Assembly: GCA_016281605.1 (NCBI GenBank)
Contig: JAEEJA010000028.1
Coordinates: forward strand, 1-64,000
Direction of reading: 5' to 3'
DNA: 64,000 nt
From: Lachnospiraceae bacterium
Lineage (GTDB): Bacteria; Bacillota; Clostridia; Lachnospirales; Lachnospiraceae
Shown here one piece after another: positions 16,849-26,275 of the stretch. Every line of letters starts with the position of its first letter. The first letter of the stretch is position 1. The notes under the pieces are model-generated. The model saw nothing but the letters and a program-made list of their open reading frames with translations, was not told the DNA's origin and searched no databases. The position numbers were made by a program, and so were the translations under genes.

Positions 16849-18333
16849 CTACAGTCTGGCTCTTTCTACAGCCTTTTTCCATCCATCTAAGGATTCTTTC
16901 CTGTTTTTATCATTCATATTCGGTTTAAAAAGCTTATCAATCTTTTGTATTTGAGTAAGCTCATGTATATCTTCCCAGAAGCCTACTGCAAGTCCTGCTA
17001 AGAATGCAGCACCAAGCGCAGTAGTTTCGATGCAGGACGGTCTGTAAACATAAGCACCTGTTATATCAGATTGAAATTGCATAAGAAAATCATTGGCGCT
17101 TGCTCCACCGTCAACCTTAATCACATCATTTCTTACATTGGAATCCTTCTCCATAACCTTTATTACATCATTAACCTGATAAGCTATCCCCTCAAGAGCT
17201 GCTCTGATAATATGATTTCTGTTAACACCTCTTGTAAGATTTGTTATGGTCCCTCTTGCATAAGAATCCCAGTAAGGAGCACCCAGTCCTGTAAAAGCAG
17301 GGACTATATAACAGCCGTTACTGTCCTCTACACTTAAGGCTGCCTGCGCAGTTTCAGATGCAGAGTTTATAAGCTTAAGCTCATCTCTAAGCCATTGAAC
17401 AACCGCTCCACCCATAAATATTGAGCCCTCAAGTGCATAAGTAATCTTACCGTCAATTCCCCATGCTATGGTACTTACCAGTCCATTTTTTGAGTAAACC
17501 GGCTTTTCACCTGTATTCATAAGCAAAAAGCAGCCTGTTCCATATGTAGTTTTGGCAGAACCCTTTTCCATACAGTTTTGACCAAAAAGAGCGCACTGCT
17601 GATCACCTGCCGCTCCTCCGATAGGTATACTTTCACCTCCGAAAAGCTTAGAATCAGCATAACCATATATGCAGCTTGATTCTTTAACTTCAGGAAGTAT
17701 AGACGTAGGTATCCCCATTATACCGAGTATTTCTTCATCCCACTCCAGTGTATTTATGTTAAAAAGCATGGTTCTTGAAGCATTGGAATAATCTGTTACA
17801 TGTACATTACCGCCTGTCAATCTCCATATGAGATATGTATCAATGGTTCCAAAGAGAATCTCACCCTTTTCAATTTTTTCCTTAACTCCCGATACATTTT
17901 CCATAATCCACTTTATCTTGGTGGCTGAAAAATAAGGATCTATCCTTAGTCCGGTTTTCTTAAAAATCAAATCATCGTAGCCTTGCTTTATAAGAAAGTC
18001 AGACATCTCCGCAGTTCTTCGACACTGCCAGACTATGGCATTATAAACGCTTTTTCCGGTTTTAGCATCCCAAAGAACAGTTGTCTCTCTCTGATTTGTA
18101 ATACCTATTCCACTGACTTCTTTAGGGGTTATACCAATCTTTGCCATTGCTTCAACCATAACACCCATCATGGTTGACCAAATCTCATCAGGATCGTGCT
18201 CTACCCAACCCGGTTTAGGATATATCTGATTAAATTCTCTCTGTGCTACACTCACTATATTACCGAGCCTATCAAAAATTATACATCTGTTACTTGTTGT
18301 ACCGGCATCAAGTGCCATAATGTATTTTCCCAT
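16849..18333 (-). CDS. glpK: Glycerol kinase
   Basis: 494 residues from ATG 18333, which has GGAGGTGAAT directly upstream; a start four codons earlier would overlap that site. Phosphorylates glycerol to glycerol-3-phosphate with ATP in the cytoplasm. FGGY-kinase signatures are visible: the N-terminal phosphate motif [52 protein letters not shown], and the C-terminal [17 protein letters not shown]. No glpF or glpD is adjacent. It follows murF by 28 bases and may be the last gene of an engB-ddl-murF-glpK transcript. Confidence 0.97.
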   Translation of the reverse strand: MGKYIMALDAGTTSNRCIIFDRLGNIVSVAQREFNQIYPKPGWVEHDPDEIWSTMMGVMVEAMAKIGITPKEVSGIGITNQRETTVLWDAKTGKSVYNAIVWQCRRTAEMSDFLIKQGYDDLIFKKTGLRIDPYFSATKIKWIMENVSGVKEKIEKGEILFGTIDTYLIWRLTGGNVHVTDYSNASRTMLFNINTLEWDEEILGIMGIPTSILPEVKESSCIYGYADSKLFGGESIPIGGAAGDQQCALFGQNCMEKGSAKTTYGTGCFLLMNTGEKPVYSKNGLVSTIAWGIDGKITYALEGSIFMGGAVVQWLRDELKLINSASETAQAALSVEDSNGCYIVPAFTGLGAPYWDSYARGTITNLTRGVNRNHIIRAALEGIAYQVNDVIKVMEKDSNVRNDVIKVDGGASANDFLMQFQSDITGAYVYRPSCIETTALGAAFLAGLAVGFWEDIHELTQIQKIDKLFKPNMNDKNRKESLDGWKKAVERARL

Positions 18334-18361
18334 ATTCACCTCCATGCCGAAGTTACTAGTC

Positions 18362-19729
18362 TCAATCCTCTTTAAATGTATCTACAAGCTTTGCAAAGTC
18401 CATACCATGCGAAGCCTTTATAAGTATGGTATCTCCTTCTTTAAATATTTCATCCTTCTTTGTAAGCATCTCTTCTTTGGTTTCAAACCAATGTGCGTCT
18501 ATTCCGCCTTCTGAGGCCTTCTCATAGATATTTTTAGATAATTCACCGATTGCAATAAGCTTGTCGATTCCGGCCTTTGCGACAGCCTCACCAACCTCTG
18601 CGTGAAGCAGCTTTTCATCATCTCCAAGCTCAAACATATCTCCTAGTATTGCTACTCTTCTGCCATTTACTCCTTTAAGAACCGATATGGAAGCCTTCAT
18701 AGACATTGGATTAGCATTATAACAATCATCTATTATCATGTATTTTGAAGTTTTTATAATATTATTTCTTCCGCCGATTGTCTTTAATTTCTTAATTCCC
18801 TCTGATATTTCTGCCCCACTCATACCTAGGGCTTTTCCACAGGTTGCGGCAGCAAGAGCATTGTAAACCATGTGTTCACCTGCAACGGGTACATGCATAT
18901 CAAAGCTTTCTCCGAGTACATTTGCATTAAAGCTCGTTCCTAATAGTCCTTTATTTTCAAGGTTAACTGCATAGGAATCATTATCATTATTTAAGCCGTA
19001 AAAATATACATCCTTACAAGGTAACTCTCCTATACTCTTAAGCTTATCATCATCACCATTAAGAATTGCAGCGCCACTCTTACTGATAAAATCAAAAACT
19101 TCACTTTTGGCCTTCAAAACTCCATCTCGGGACTTTAAATTTTCTAAGTGACATGTGCCTATATTAGTCATAACAACCATATCAGGCTTTGCTATACGGC
19201 TTAATCTGTGCATCTCGCCAAAATCACTTATACCCATCTCAAGAACAGCTATCTCATCATCATCCTTTATTCTGAATATCGTAAGAGGCACTCCAATCTC
19301 ATTATTAAAGTTACCTTCTGTTTTCATAACCTTATACTTTTCCGAAAGAACTGAAGCAAGGCTTTCTTTAGTGCTTGTTTTTCCAACACTTCCCACAACT
19401 CCAATAACCTTGCAACTTACATTCTCCCTGTAAAGGGCTGCTATACTTTTAAGCGCCTCCTCATCTGAATCTACCAGGATGTAAGGCTTATCTATATCTA
19501 ATTCTCTCTCGGAAAGTGTACACAAAGCTCCTTTTTCAAAAGTATCCTCTATAAAAGTATGTCCGTCCACCCTGTTACCTACTATAGGTACGTACAAATG
19601 ACCTTCTTCTATCTTTCTGCTATCTATAGCAACACCTGTAACTTCTTTTTCAAGAAGCTCTTCACTTGTATTTCCACAAAGCTTTCCATCAACTGCAGAT
19701 ATAATATTTCTGATAGTTAAACCCTTCAT
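18362..19729 (-). CDS. murF: UDP-N-acetylmuramoyl-tripeptide--D-alanyl-D-alanine ligase
   Basis: 455 residues from ATG 19729, behind GGAGGAAAAGG; the longer frame to 19777 lacks a site. MurF adds D-Ala-D-Ala to UDP-MurNAc-tripeptide, the last cytoplasmic step of the peptidoglycan stem. Mur ligase N-terminal domain residues include [16 protein letters not shown]. The ATP loop reads [14 protein letters not shown], central [14 protein letters not shown] binds nucleotide/Mg2+, and the C-terminal domain contains [14 protein letters not shown]. It follows ddl, whose dipeptide product it uses, by 37 bases. Confidence 0.96.
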   Translation of the reverse strand: MKGLTIRNIISAVDGKLCGNTSEELLEKEVTGVAIDSRKIEEGHLYVPIVGNRVDGHTFIEDTFEKGALCTLSERELDIDKPYILVDSDEEALKSIAALYRENVSCKVIGVVGSVGKTSTKESLASVLSEKYKVMKTEGNFNNEIGVPLTIFRIKDDDEIAVLEMGISDFGEMHRLSRIAKPDMVVMTNIGTCHLENLKSRDGVLKAKSEVFDFISKSGAAILNGDDDKLKSIGELPCKDVYFYGLNNDNDSYAVNLENKGLLGTSFNANVLGESFDMHVPVAGEHMVYNALAAATCGKALGMSGAEISEGIKKLKTIGGRNNIIKTSKYMIIDDCYNANPMSMKASISVLKGVNGRRVAILGDMFELGDDEKLLHAEVGEAVAKAGIDKLIAIGELSKNIYEKASEGGIDAHWFETKEEMLTKKDEIFKEGDTILIKASHGMDFAKLVDTFKED

Positions 19730-19766
19730 CCTTTTCCTCCATGCTGATTCTATCTTTAATTCATAA

Positions 19767-20810
19767 TCAGACTTCAATATTTATGATCTTTTCACATAAA
19801 TCCTCAAATGACATGCCTTCCTGTGCTGCTTCCTGTGGCAACAGACTTGTAGGTGTCATACCCGGGAGTGTGTTTGCTTCGAGAAAGTAAACCTTTCCTT
19901 CTTTATCCATAAGGAAGTCTATACGACAATATTCGCTAAGACCTAAAGCCTTTGCAGACATCTCAGCATAGCCCTTCATCTCACGCTCTTCTAATTCCGA
20001 CAGAGGTGCAGGACACACTTCCTTGGTGGAGCCGTTATACTTATTCTCATAATCATAGAACTCGCCTTCCCCTGTGATAATCTCTATGATTGGAAGGGCC
20101 TTGCCCTCTATAACTCCTATTGAAAACTCTCTACCGCCTACATACTCCTCTATAACGGTTTTATCTTCATATGAAAATGAAAGCTCGAGTCCCTTCTTAA
20201 ATTGCTCTTCATCATCTGCAAATGTAACGCCTACGCTAGAACCTCCGCAGGCAGGCTTAACTACTGCTCTACCATCAAAACCAAGCTTTTTCTTGGTATA
20301 TATATCGGGATCCAAATCATACTGCTTTTTTATAAGAGCAGTTCCTCTTGGAACCGGTACATTTGCCATACTTACTATAGTTTTAGCAACTGTTTTATCC
20401 ATAGACATGGCGCTTGCAAGGTAATCAGCTCCGGTGTACTTTATTCCGAAAAGATCAAAGCAGGCTTGAAGTCTTCCATCCTCTCCGTTCGTACCGTGAA
20501 GTGCCATAAATACTATATCTGCAACCTTAGCAAGATCTAAGGTATCCTGACTTAGAAGTGCAATCTTTTTATTCTCTTTTATCTCCTGCTTTACATTTTC
20601 TGTGTCATGTAAATACTTAAAAGCTTTATCCGAAACACTGTAATCAGCTTTTAATCCTTCTTCAAATGCATTGATAGGTGCTCCTCTGAAAACATCAACA
20701 AGTATTGCATTATGATTTCTCTTTCTTAAGGCTTTACAAACCTGAGTACCTGAAGAAATAGATACATCTCTTTCTGTACTTGTTCCTCCGCATAATACTA
20801 AAATATTCAT
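19767..20810 (-). CDS. ddl: D-alanine--D-alanine ligase
   Basis: 347 residues from ATG 20810. An in-frame TTG two codons earlier (20816) has tighter spacing to GGAGG, so the exact start is uncertain. Makes the D-Ala-D-Ala dipeptide consumed by MurF, encoded next. The ATP-grasp fold is shown by MALHGTNGEDGRLQ, the glycine-rich lid ACGGSSVGVTF, EEYVGGREFSIGV, RIDFLMD and EANTLPGMTPTSLLP. The tyrosine/serine region around the lid cannot be used here to judge D-Lac specificity with confidence. It lies between engB and murF. Confidence 0.96.
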   Translation of the reverse strand: MNILVLCGGTSTERDVSISSGTQVCKALRKRNHNAILVDVFRGAPINAFEEGLKADYSVSDKAFKYLHDTENVKQEIKENKKIALLSQDTLDLAKVADIVFMALHGTNGEDGRLQACFDLFGIKYTGADYLASAMSMDKTVAKTIVSMANVPVPRGTALIKKQYDLDPDIYTKKKLGFDGRAVVKPACGGSSVGVTFADDEEQFKKGLELSFSYEDKTVIEEYVGGREFSIGVIEGKALPIIEIITGEGEFYDYENKYNGSTKEVCPAPLSELEEREMKGYAEMSAKALGLSEYCRIDFLMDKEGKVYFLEANTLPGMTPTSLLPQEAAQEGMSFEDLCEKIINIEV

Positions 20811-20865
20811 ATTCAACCGTTACCTCCATTTAAAAGTTAAAAGCTTTTACTTTTAAGATTTTATA

Positions 20866-21459
20866 TCAAGAAAAGTTTTCCTTAACATAATCAATATACT
20901 CCATAACATCTTCTAAACCTGATTTATTGAAAGATGAGTACGGAACAATCGGTGTTTCATCAGTTAATTCCAATCCTATTTTTATATCATTTATACACTT
21001 TTTTAACTGTGAACGCTTGATTTTATCAGATTTTGTGGCTACTACCACAGGATTATATCCATAGTGAAGACACCATTCATACATCTGTTTATCATTAGCA
21101 TTTGGCTTATGTCTTATATCTACGAGAAGCATGATAAGTCTTAATTGTTTAGAACCACCTAAATACTTCTCTATAAGCTTTCCCCAGTTTTTTACATCTT
21201 CTTTGGATCTTTTCGCATAACCGTATCCGGGAAGATCTACAAAGTAGAGTTCATCATTAATATTATAAAAATTTATAGTCTGCGTCTTTCCGGGAGTCTG
21301 TGAAACTCTTGCATATGCCTTCCTGTTCATAAGTGCATTTATAAGAGATGATTTTCCTACGTTAGAACGACCTGCAAATGCTATCTCTATATATTTATTA
21401 TCAGGAAGCTTAGATGTTATACCACATACCGTTTCCAGGTTTACATTCTTAATTACCAT
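20866..21459 (-). CDS. engB: Ribosome biogenesis GTP-binding protein EngB/YsxC
   Basis: 197 residues. Essential small GTPase involved in 50S ribosomal subunit assembly. G-motifs in order: G1 GRSNVGKSSLINAL near residue 30, G3 DLPGYGYAKR near 75, G4 ATKSDKIK near 142, and a G5-like SSF stretch near 175. Normal length. It lies immediately downstream of the clpX terminator with only about 24 bases between, so it is likely expressed by read-through from clpPX or from a promoter inside clpX. Shine-Dalgarno AAAGGAAA precedes ATG 21459. Confidence 0.95.
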   Translation of the reverse strand: MVIKNVNLETVCGITSKLPDNKYIEIAFAGRSNVGKSSLINALMNRKAYARVSQTPGKTQTINFYNINDELYFVDLPGYGYAKRSKEDVKNWGKLIEKYLGGSKQLRLIMLLVDIRHKPNANDKQMYEWCLHYGYNPVVVATKSDKIKRSQLKKCINDIKIGLELTDETPIVPYSSFNKSGLEDVMEYIDYVKENFS

Positions 21460-21483
21460 TTATTTATTTCCTTTTGATAAAAA

Positions 21484-21508
21484 TGGGGAGATTATCACTA
21501 CCTCCCCA
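21484..21508 (-). terminator. Terminator between clpX and engB
   Basis: TGGGGAG and CTCCCCA form a 7-base stem around an 11-base loop, followed on the minus strand by TTTTTATC. It lies 16 bases after the clpX stop and 25 bases before the engB start. Confidence 0.8.
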
Positions 21509-21523
21509 AAAAATCATTATTAA

Positions 21524-22828
21524 TTAAGCAAGATGAGTCTTTCTTTTGCTTCGTTCTTTACGCTGAGTAGTACTTGATTTAGATTGCTTTGCTTTAACAA
21601 CCTTTGGCTTTTCTTCACCCAGAACTGACTCTTTGGTGATTACACACTCAACTATAGACTCATCTGATGGAATTTCGTACATAATATCCATCATTATTGA
21701 TTCTATAACAGATCTTAATCCTCTTGCTCCTGTCTTTCTTTCTGATGAAAGTCTTGCAATTTCCTTAACTGCATCATCTTCAAAGACAAGATTTACATCA
21801 TCAAGCTCAAAAAGCTTTTTATACTGCTTTACAAGAGCGTTTTTAGGCTCTGTAAGTATCCTTGTAAGGGCTTCTACATCAAGCATATCAAGAGTTACAG
21901 TAACAGGAAGACGTCCTATAAACTCTGGTATAATACCATATTTAATAAGGTCTTCAGGCACTTGCTGCTTAAGTATTTCCCCTATATTTTCTTCATAATC
22001 ATCTCCGAGCTCGGAGTTAAATCCCATACCTTTTTTTCCGACACGATTACCGATAATTCCTTCAAGTCCGTCAAATGCACCTCCGCAAATAAATAAAATA
22101 TTGGTTGTGTCAATCTGGAATAGTTCCTGATGCGGATGCTTTCTTCCACCCTGAGGCGGAACACTGGCTATGGTTCCCTCTAATATCTTAAGAAGAGCCT
22201 GCTGTACACCTTCACCGGATACATCACGTGTCACCGAGACATTTTCACTCTTTTTGGTAATCTTATCAATCTCATCCACATAGATAATACCCATCTCAGC
22301 ACGCTTCATGTTGTAATCAGCAGCCTGAATAACCTTAAGAAGTATATTTTCTACATCTTCACCTACATAACCTGCTTCTGTAAGGGTTGTTGCATCTGCA
22401 ATTGCAAATGGTACATTTAAAATCTTTGCAAGAGACTGGGCAAGATAAGTTTTTCCTGAACCTGTAGGTCCTATCATAAGGATGTTACTCTTCTGAATCT
22501 CAACATCAAGATTAGAGCCGGAGAGTATGCGCTTATAATGATTATAAACAGCAACAGAAAGAGCTTTCTTAGCTTCCTCCTGTCCGATAACATAATCATC
22601 GAGAAACTCTTTTATTTCCTTAGGTTTTAAGAGATTGATATCCAGGTTACTTGCTTCCTGCATGCTTTTATCAAAGACTTCATCCTCTTCCATTATCTCT
22701 AAGCAAAGTTCTACACAATTATTGCATATGTATATACCCTCAGGACCTGATATAAGCTTGTGTACCTGATGCTCCGGCTTTCCACAAAATGAACATCTTA
22801 TGGTGCCGTCATTAAACTTAGTTGACAT
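21524..22828 (-). CDS. clpX: ATP-dependent Clp protease ATP-binding subunit ClpX
   Basis: 434 residues. AAA+ unfoldase hexamer that feeds substrates to ClpP. The N-terminal zinc-binding domain has CSFCGKPEH and [10 protein letters not shown] (about 11-45). Walker A is [11 protein letters not shown] near 125, Walker B is [11 protein letters not shown] near 190, and the IGF-type ClpP loop lies near FIGRLP region variants around 300. The C-terminal tail is unusually basic ([21 protein letters not shown]). Shine-Dalgarno GGAGAAAATGT precedes ATG 22828. It follows clpP by 18 bases, the usual tig-clpP-clpX order. Confidence 0.97.
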   Translation of the reverse strand: MSTKFNDGTIRCSFCGKPEHQVHKLISGPEGIYICNNCVELCLEIMEEDEVFDKSMQEASNLDINLLKPKEIKEFLDDYVIGQEEAKKALSVAVYNHYKRILSGSNLDVEIQKSNILMIGPTGSGKTYLAQSLAKILNVPFAIADATTLTEAGYVGEDVENILLKVIQAADYNMKRAEMGIIYVDEIDKITKKSENVSVTRDVSGEGVQQALLKILEGTIASVPPQGGRKHPHQELFQIDTTNILFICGGAFDGLEGIIGNRVGKKGMGFNSELGDDYEENIGEILKQQVPEDLIKYGIIPEFIGRLPVTVTLDMLDVEALTRILTEPKNALVKQYKKLFELDDVNLVFEDDAVKEIARLSSERKTGARGLRSVIESIMMDIMYEIPSDESIVECVITKESVLGEEKPKVVKAKQSKSSTTQRKERSKRKTHLA

Positions 22829-22846
22829 ACATTTTCTCCATTCAAA

Positions 22847-23446
22847 TTACTTTCTGTTGCTTATTATCTCATCTATAAGACCATAATCACGAGCTTCCTC
22901 GGCAGTCATGTAATTATCTCTTTCAGTGTCTATTTCAACCTGATCAAGTGACTTTCCTGTATTATCAGCAAGAATCTGATTGAGTCTCTTTCTGGTTTTA
23001 AGTATCTCTTCAGCCACGATACGAATTTCAGTTTCCTGACCTCTTGCACCGCCTGAAGGTTGATGAATCATAATTGATGAGTTAGGAAGCGCAAATCTCT
23101 TTCCCTTTGCACCACCTGCAAGCAAAAATGCACCCATGCTCGCAGCCATACCCATACAAATAGTTGATACATCGCACTTTATATAATTCATAGTGTCGTA
23201 AATCGCAAATCCGGCTGTTACAGATCCTCCCGGACTGTTTATGTAAAGGCTGATATCCTTGGTTGAATCCTGAGATTCAAGGAATAAAAGCTGTGAAACG
23301 ATAAGACTTGCTATATCATCATTTACTTCGTTGGAAAGAATGACAATTCTATCCTGTAAAAGACGAGAATAAATATCATATGAACGCTCTCCCTGGCTGG
23401 TTCTCTCTATAACGTAAGGAATTGTATAACTGTTCTTAATATCCAT
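22847..23446 (-). CDS. clpP: ATP-dependent Clp protease proteolytic subunit ClpP
   Basis: 199 residues, normal length. Serine peptidase that forms the tetradecameric degradation chamber. The catalytic Ser lies in GMAASMGAF (Ser103), the His in [11 protein letters not shown] (His128), and the Asp in the region [27 protein letters not shown] is the oxyanion region. It lies between tig and clpX. I saw no CtsR or CIRCE operator in the upstream gap; a hairpin with a TATAAT in its loop is there instead. Confidence 0.97.
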   Translation of the reverse strand: MDIKNSYTIPYVIERTSQGERSYDIYSRLLQDRIVILSNEVNDDIASLIVSQLLFLESQDSTKDISLYINSPGGSVTAGFAIYDTMNYIKCDVSTICMGMAASMGAFLLAGGAKGKRFALPNSSIMIHQPSGGARGQETEIRIVAEEILKTRKRLNQILADNTGKSLDQVEIDTERDNYMTAEEARDYGLIDEIISNRK

Positions 23447-23497
23447 AACCTTTATTACCTCTTTCTTTCTTAAATAAACAATTATTAATAGTTGTAA

Positions 23498-23536
23498 CCC
23501 CCACCTTTAGCATATTATACCGTATAAAGGTGGGGG
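23498..23536 (-). promoter_or_regulatory. Strong hairpin with possible -10 element between tig and clpP
   Basis: CCCCCACCTTTA and TAAAGGTGGGGG form a perfect 12-base stem around a 15-base loop. No T-run follows on either strand, so it is a poor terminator. The loop contains minus-strand TATAAT (23514-23519), with only a weak TTTATC at -35 distance. It could be an attenuator, a processing site or part of a clpP promoter. Confidence 0.4.
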
Positions 23537-23567
23537 ATAAAATGTTCATGTAGATTTACTTTTATAA

Positions 23568-24854
23568 TTATTTCTCAACAGCACTCTCAACAACCATATC
23601 AACAGCCTTAGCAACTGAAGCATCGAGAGCAATTCCCTTCTTCTCTTCTTCTCCCATTACTTCTTTAAGTCTGTCAGCTTCCATCTGATACATGGAAGCA
23701 AGATTTTCGATTTCCTTGTTGATTTCTTCTTCTGTTGCCTCGATACCCTCAGCTTCAACTATCTTCTCAAGCACAAGTCTGCTTTGGATTCTAAGAAGTG
23801 CCTGTGGCTTAATATCCTCGACAAGCTTCTCTTCTGTCATACCGGTAAACATCATGTACTGCTCTAACGAAATACCCTGAGACTGCATTCTCTGAGCAAA
23901 CTCTCTCTTCATCTGATCCACAACAGAATTAACATGATCATCAGCAATTTCCATCTCTGAGCCTTCGATAATCTTCTTGATTACTTCTTCCTCTTTTTCT
24001 CTCTTAGCAGCTGCTTCCTTACCTTCTAAGAGTTTCTTCTTAACATCCTCTTTATATTCATCAAGTGTATCAAAATCAGATAAATCCTGTGCAAAATCGT
24101 CATCTAACTCAGGAAGCTCCTTATAACCGATTGACTTAATTGTTACCTTAAACATAGCAGGCTTTCCTGCAAGTGAAGCCTCATGATACTCCTCAGGGAA
24201 TGTAACATTAACTTCAACTTCATCATCTATATTATGTCCGATAAGCTGATCCTCAAATGTGTCGATAAATGAATGTGAGCCGATTACAAGCTTATAATCC
24301 TCGCCCTTTCCGCCTTCAAATGCTTCTCCGTCTACAAATCCCTCGAAATCGATGGTTACTTCGTCCTTATCCTGAACAGCTCTGTCATCTACGGTAACGA
24401 ATCTTGCATTCTTCTCACGTGTCTTATCAAGCTCGCTTTGAAGCTCTTCATCAGTAACTTCTACAGACTTTTTCTCTACTTCGATTCCCTTATACTCACC
24501 AAGCTTAACTTCAGGCTTTACAGCTACCGTAGCAGCGAATACAAATGGACCTTCATCTCCAAGTGAAACAAGCTCTATGTGAGGCTGAGCAACAACCTGA
24601 ATATCATTTTCCTCAACACTCTTCTGATAAGCTTCAGGAATCACTTCATTTGCAGCATCCTCATAAAATACGCCCTTTCCATATATCTTTTCAACCATTT
24701 TAAGAGGTGCCTTTCCCTTACGGAATCCCGGAACAGAGATTTTGTTCTTTTGCTTGTTGTAAACTGTCTTTATAGCTGCCTCAAACTTCTCTCTCTCCAC
24801 CTCAATGGTAATTTTTACAGTACTTTTCTCTAAATTTTCTACTGAAACGTTCAT
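23568..24854 (-). CDS. tig: Trigger factor (ribosome-associated chaperone/PPIase)
   Basis: 428 residues. Binds L23 at the ribosome exit tunnel and folds nascent chains. The N-terminal ribosome-binding domain has the signature GFRKGKAPLKMVEK near residue 45. The FKBP-type PPIase domain (about 155-240) contains DEVTIDFEGFVDGEAFEGGKG, and the C-terminal helical chaperone domain is normal. Shine-Dalgarno GGAGGC lies in the 15 bases before ATG 24854. It has its own promoter at 24920-24949. Confidence 0.97.
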   Translation of the reverse strand: MNVSVENLEKSTVKITIEVEREKFEAAIKTVYNKQKNKISVPGFRKGKAPLKMVEKIYGKGVFYEDAANEVIPEAYQKSVEENDIQVVAQPHIELVSLGDEGPFVFAATVAVKPEVKLGEYKGIEVEKKSVEVTDEELQSELDKTREKNARFVTVDDRAVQDKDEVTIDFEGFVDGEAFEGGKGEDYKLVIGSHSFIDTFEDQLIGHNIDDEVEVNVTFPEEYHEASLAGKPAMFKVTIKSIGYKELPELDDDFAQDLSDFDTLDEYKEDVKKKLLEGKEAAAKREKEEEVIKKIIEGSEMEIADDHVNSVVDQMKREFAQRMQSQGISLEQYMMFTGMTEEKLVEDIKPQALLRIQSRLVLEKIVEAEGIEATEEEINKEIENLASMYQMEADRLKEVMGEEEKKGIALDASVAKAVDMVVESAVEK

Positions 24855-24919
24855 TTTTAGCCTCCATTACTAAATTACTAATCTTTAATGTGAACCTTAT
24901 TTCCACACTGTCGCTCATT

Positions 24920-24949
24920 ACTATAACACGTTTTCAAGCCATATGGCAA
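24920..24949 (-). promoter_or_regulatory. Probable sigma-A promoter of tig
   Basis: Minus-strand TTGCCA, 18 bases, TATAGT, about 65 bases before the tig start. Confidence 0.45.
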
Positions 24950-24955
24950 CACTTT

Positions 24956-25369
24956 TTATAACATAAATGCATTTTTTATTATTCTTACCGCTACTGTATG
25001 ATTTGAGCCATCCCTTTTCGGCTCATCCCCTTCTATTGCAACAACATCGAATCGCATGGGAGTATCGGTATAAATCCTATTGGACAGCATATAATACCTG
25101 GCGGCCTCGTATATTCTGTGTCGTTTTCTCGCATCAACCGCCTCTTCAGGTAATCCTGACACATGACTTCTTCTGTACTTTACCTCTATAAATACCAGAT
25201 AATCTCCATCTTTTGCTACTATATCTATCTCACCGATTCTCGTATAATAATTAGTCTCTAAAATATTGTATCCTTGTTTCTTAAGCTCTTCACAAGCTAT
25301 TTTTTCGTAATATGAACCGATGTTTCTTTTATTTTTTTTATAGTGATTTCCATTATTATAATTATTCAT
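24956..25369 (-). CDS. YraN/UPF0102 family endonuclease-fold protein
   Basis: 137 residues. The family has a PD-(D/E)XK nuclease fold and usually sits beside rnhB, as here (34 bases after it). Visible motifs: YEKIACEELKKQGY at the start, GEIDIVAKDGDYLVFIEVKYRR with the predicted catalytic Asp, Glu and Lys, and a helix with DARKRHRIYEAARYY. The substrate and role are unknown for the family, although recombination/repair is often proposed. Shine-Dalgarno AGAGGATT precedes ATG 25369. The N-terminus is Asn-rich. Confidence 0.92.
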   Translation of the reverse strand: MNNYNNGNHYKKNKRNIGSYYEKIACEELKKQGYNILETNYYTRIGEIDIVAKDGDYLVFIEVKYRRSHVSGLPEEAVDARKRHRIYEAARYYMLSNRIYTDTPMRFDVVAIEGDEPKRDGSNHTVAVRIIKNAFML

Positions 25370-25403
25370 AATCCTCTTTCTACAAGTTCTTTCAGTTTAA
25401 TAA

Positions 25404-26189
25404 TTATAGATTTTTTGATTCTTGCAGTATCCCCTTTATAAAGCTTCTTCTGTGTATATCACAAGGACCTATACTCTTCAATGCTTCTATGTGCTCCGCT
25501 GTTCCGTAGCCTGAGTTTCTTTCAAATCTGTACCCCGGGTACTGATTTGCATACTCTTCCATCATACGGTCTCTTTTAACCTTGGCAACGATACTTGCAC
25601 AAGCTATGCTGTAACTTTTCGCATCTCCCTTAATTATCGACTGCTGCGGTATGTCAATGTCATCCAGCTTCATGGCATCTATCAAGAGTTCATCCGGTCT
25701 CACCTTTAAGCCTTCAACCGCCATACTCATTGCCTTTTTAGTTGCTTCATAAATATTCAATTCATCTATCACTTTCGGAGATAATATGCCAAAGCTTATA
25801 CTTACAGCCTCTCTTTGTATAATTTCAGCTAATTCTTCTCTCTTTGCTTTTGATAACTTTTTTGAATCATTAACATATAGAATCTCAGATTCTTTAGGCA
25901 TGATAACAGCTGCCGTCACCACCGGTCCTGCTAAAGGACCTCGTCCTACTTCATCTATTCCGCATATATATGCACTACCGGAGTATGAATTGTCAAACTC
26001 CTTCATCCCTTTTATACGTAAAACCTCTGCTTCGTATTTTTTCAACTGTTTTTTTCTTGATTCTATGAGCTTTTGAACACTTTTTCTTTTATCATTTATA
26101 TATTTTGATATAAGTAAATCAGTATTTTCCATGGGAGTACTTGAAAATTCTTCTTTTATTATACTTATGTTTATATTGTTTTTATCCAT
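25404..26189 (-). CDS. rnhB: Ribonuclease HII
   Basis: 261 residues. Cleaves RNA in RNA-DNA hybrids and at single misincorporated ribonucleotides. The acidic metal-binding residues appear in ICGIDEVGRGPLAGPV (Asp-Glu pair), in LLIDAMKLDD, and in a later Asp/Ser region with KGDAKSYSIACASIVAKV. An N-terminal extension of about 70 residues, Lys-rich and helical, precedes the catalytic core; such extensions are common in Firmicute RNase HII. Shine-Dalgarno CGGAGAAAATT precedes ATG 26189. It is followed by yraN. Confidence 0.96.
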   Translation of the reverse strand: MDKNNINISIIKEEFSSTPMENTDLLISKYINDKRKSVQKLIESRKKQLKKYEAEVLRIKGMKEFDNSYSGSAYICGIDEVGRGPLAGPVVTAAVIMPKESEILYVNDSKKLSKAKREELAEIIQREAVSISFGILSPKVIDELNIYEATKKAMSMAVEGLKVRPDELLIDAMKLDDIDIPQQSIIKGDAKSYSIACASIVAKVKRDRMMEEYANQYPGYRFERNSGYGTAEHIEALKSIGPCDIHRRSFIKGILQESKNL

Positions 26190-26221
26190 AATTTTCTCCG
26201 TTCTTAAGACTTTTTATTACA

Positions 26222-26257
26222 ATAAGCCCAATCTGATAAAAATCATCTTGGGCTTAT
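26222..26257 (-). terminator. Terminator after the giant signal peptidase gene
   Basis: ATAAGCCCAA and TTGGGCTTAT form a 10-base stem with an inner GATGA/ATC pairing. The 3' side (TGTAATAAAAAG) is poor in T, so termination may be incomplete. It lies about 20 bases after the stop codon. Confidence 0.55.
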
Positions 26258-26275
26258 ATAATTATATTTCTTAAA

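Noticed and set aside
23447..23567. CtsR or CIRCE heat-shock operator upstream of clpP
   Set aside because: Neither the GGTCAAA tandem heptads nor the TTAGCACTC inverted repeat is present.
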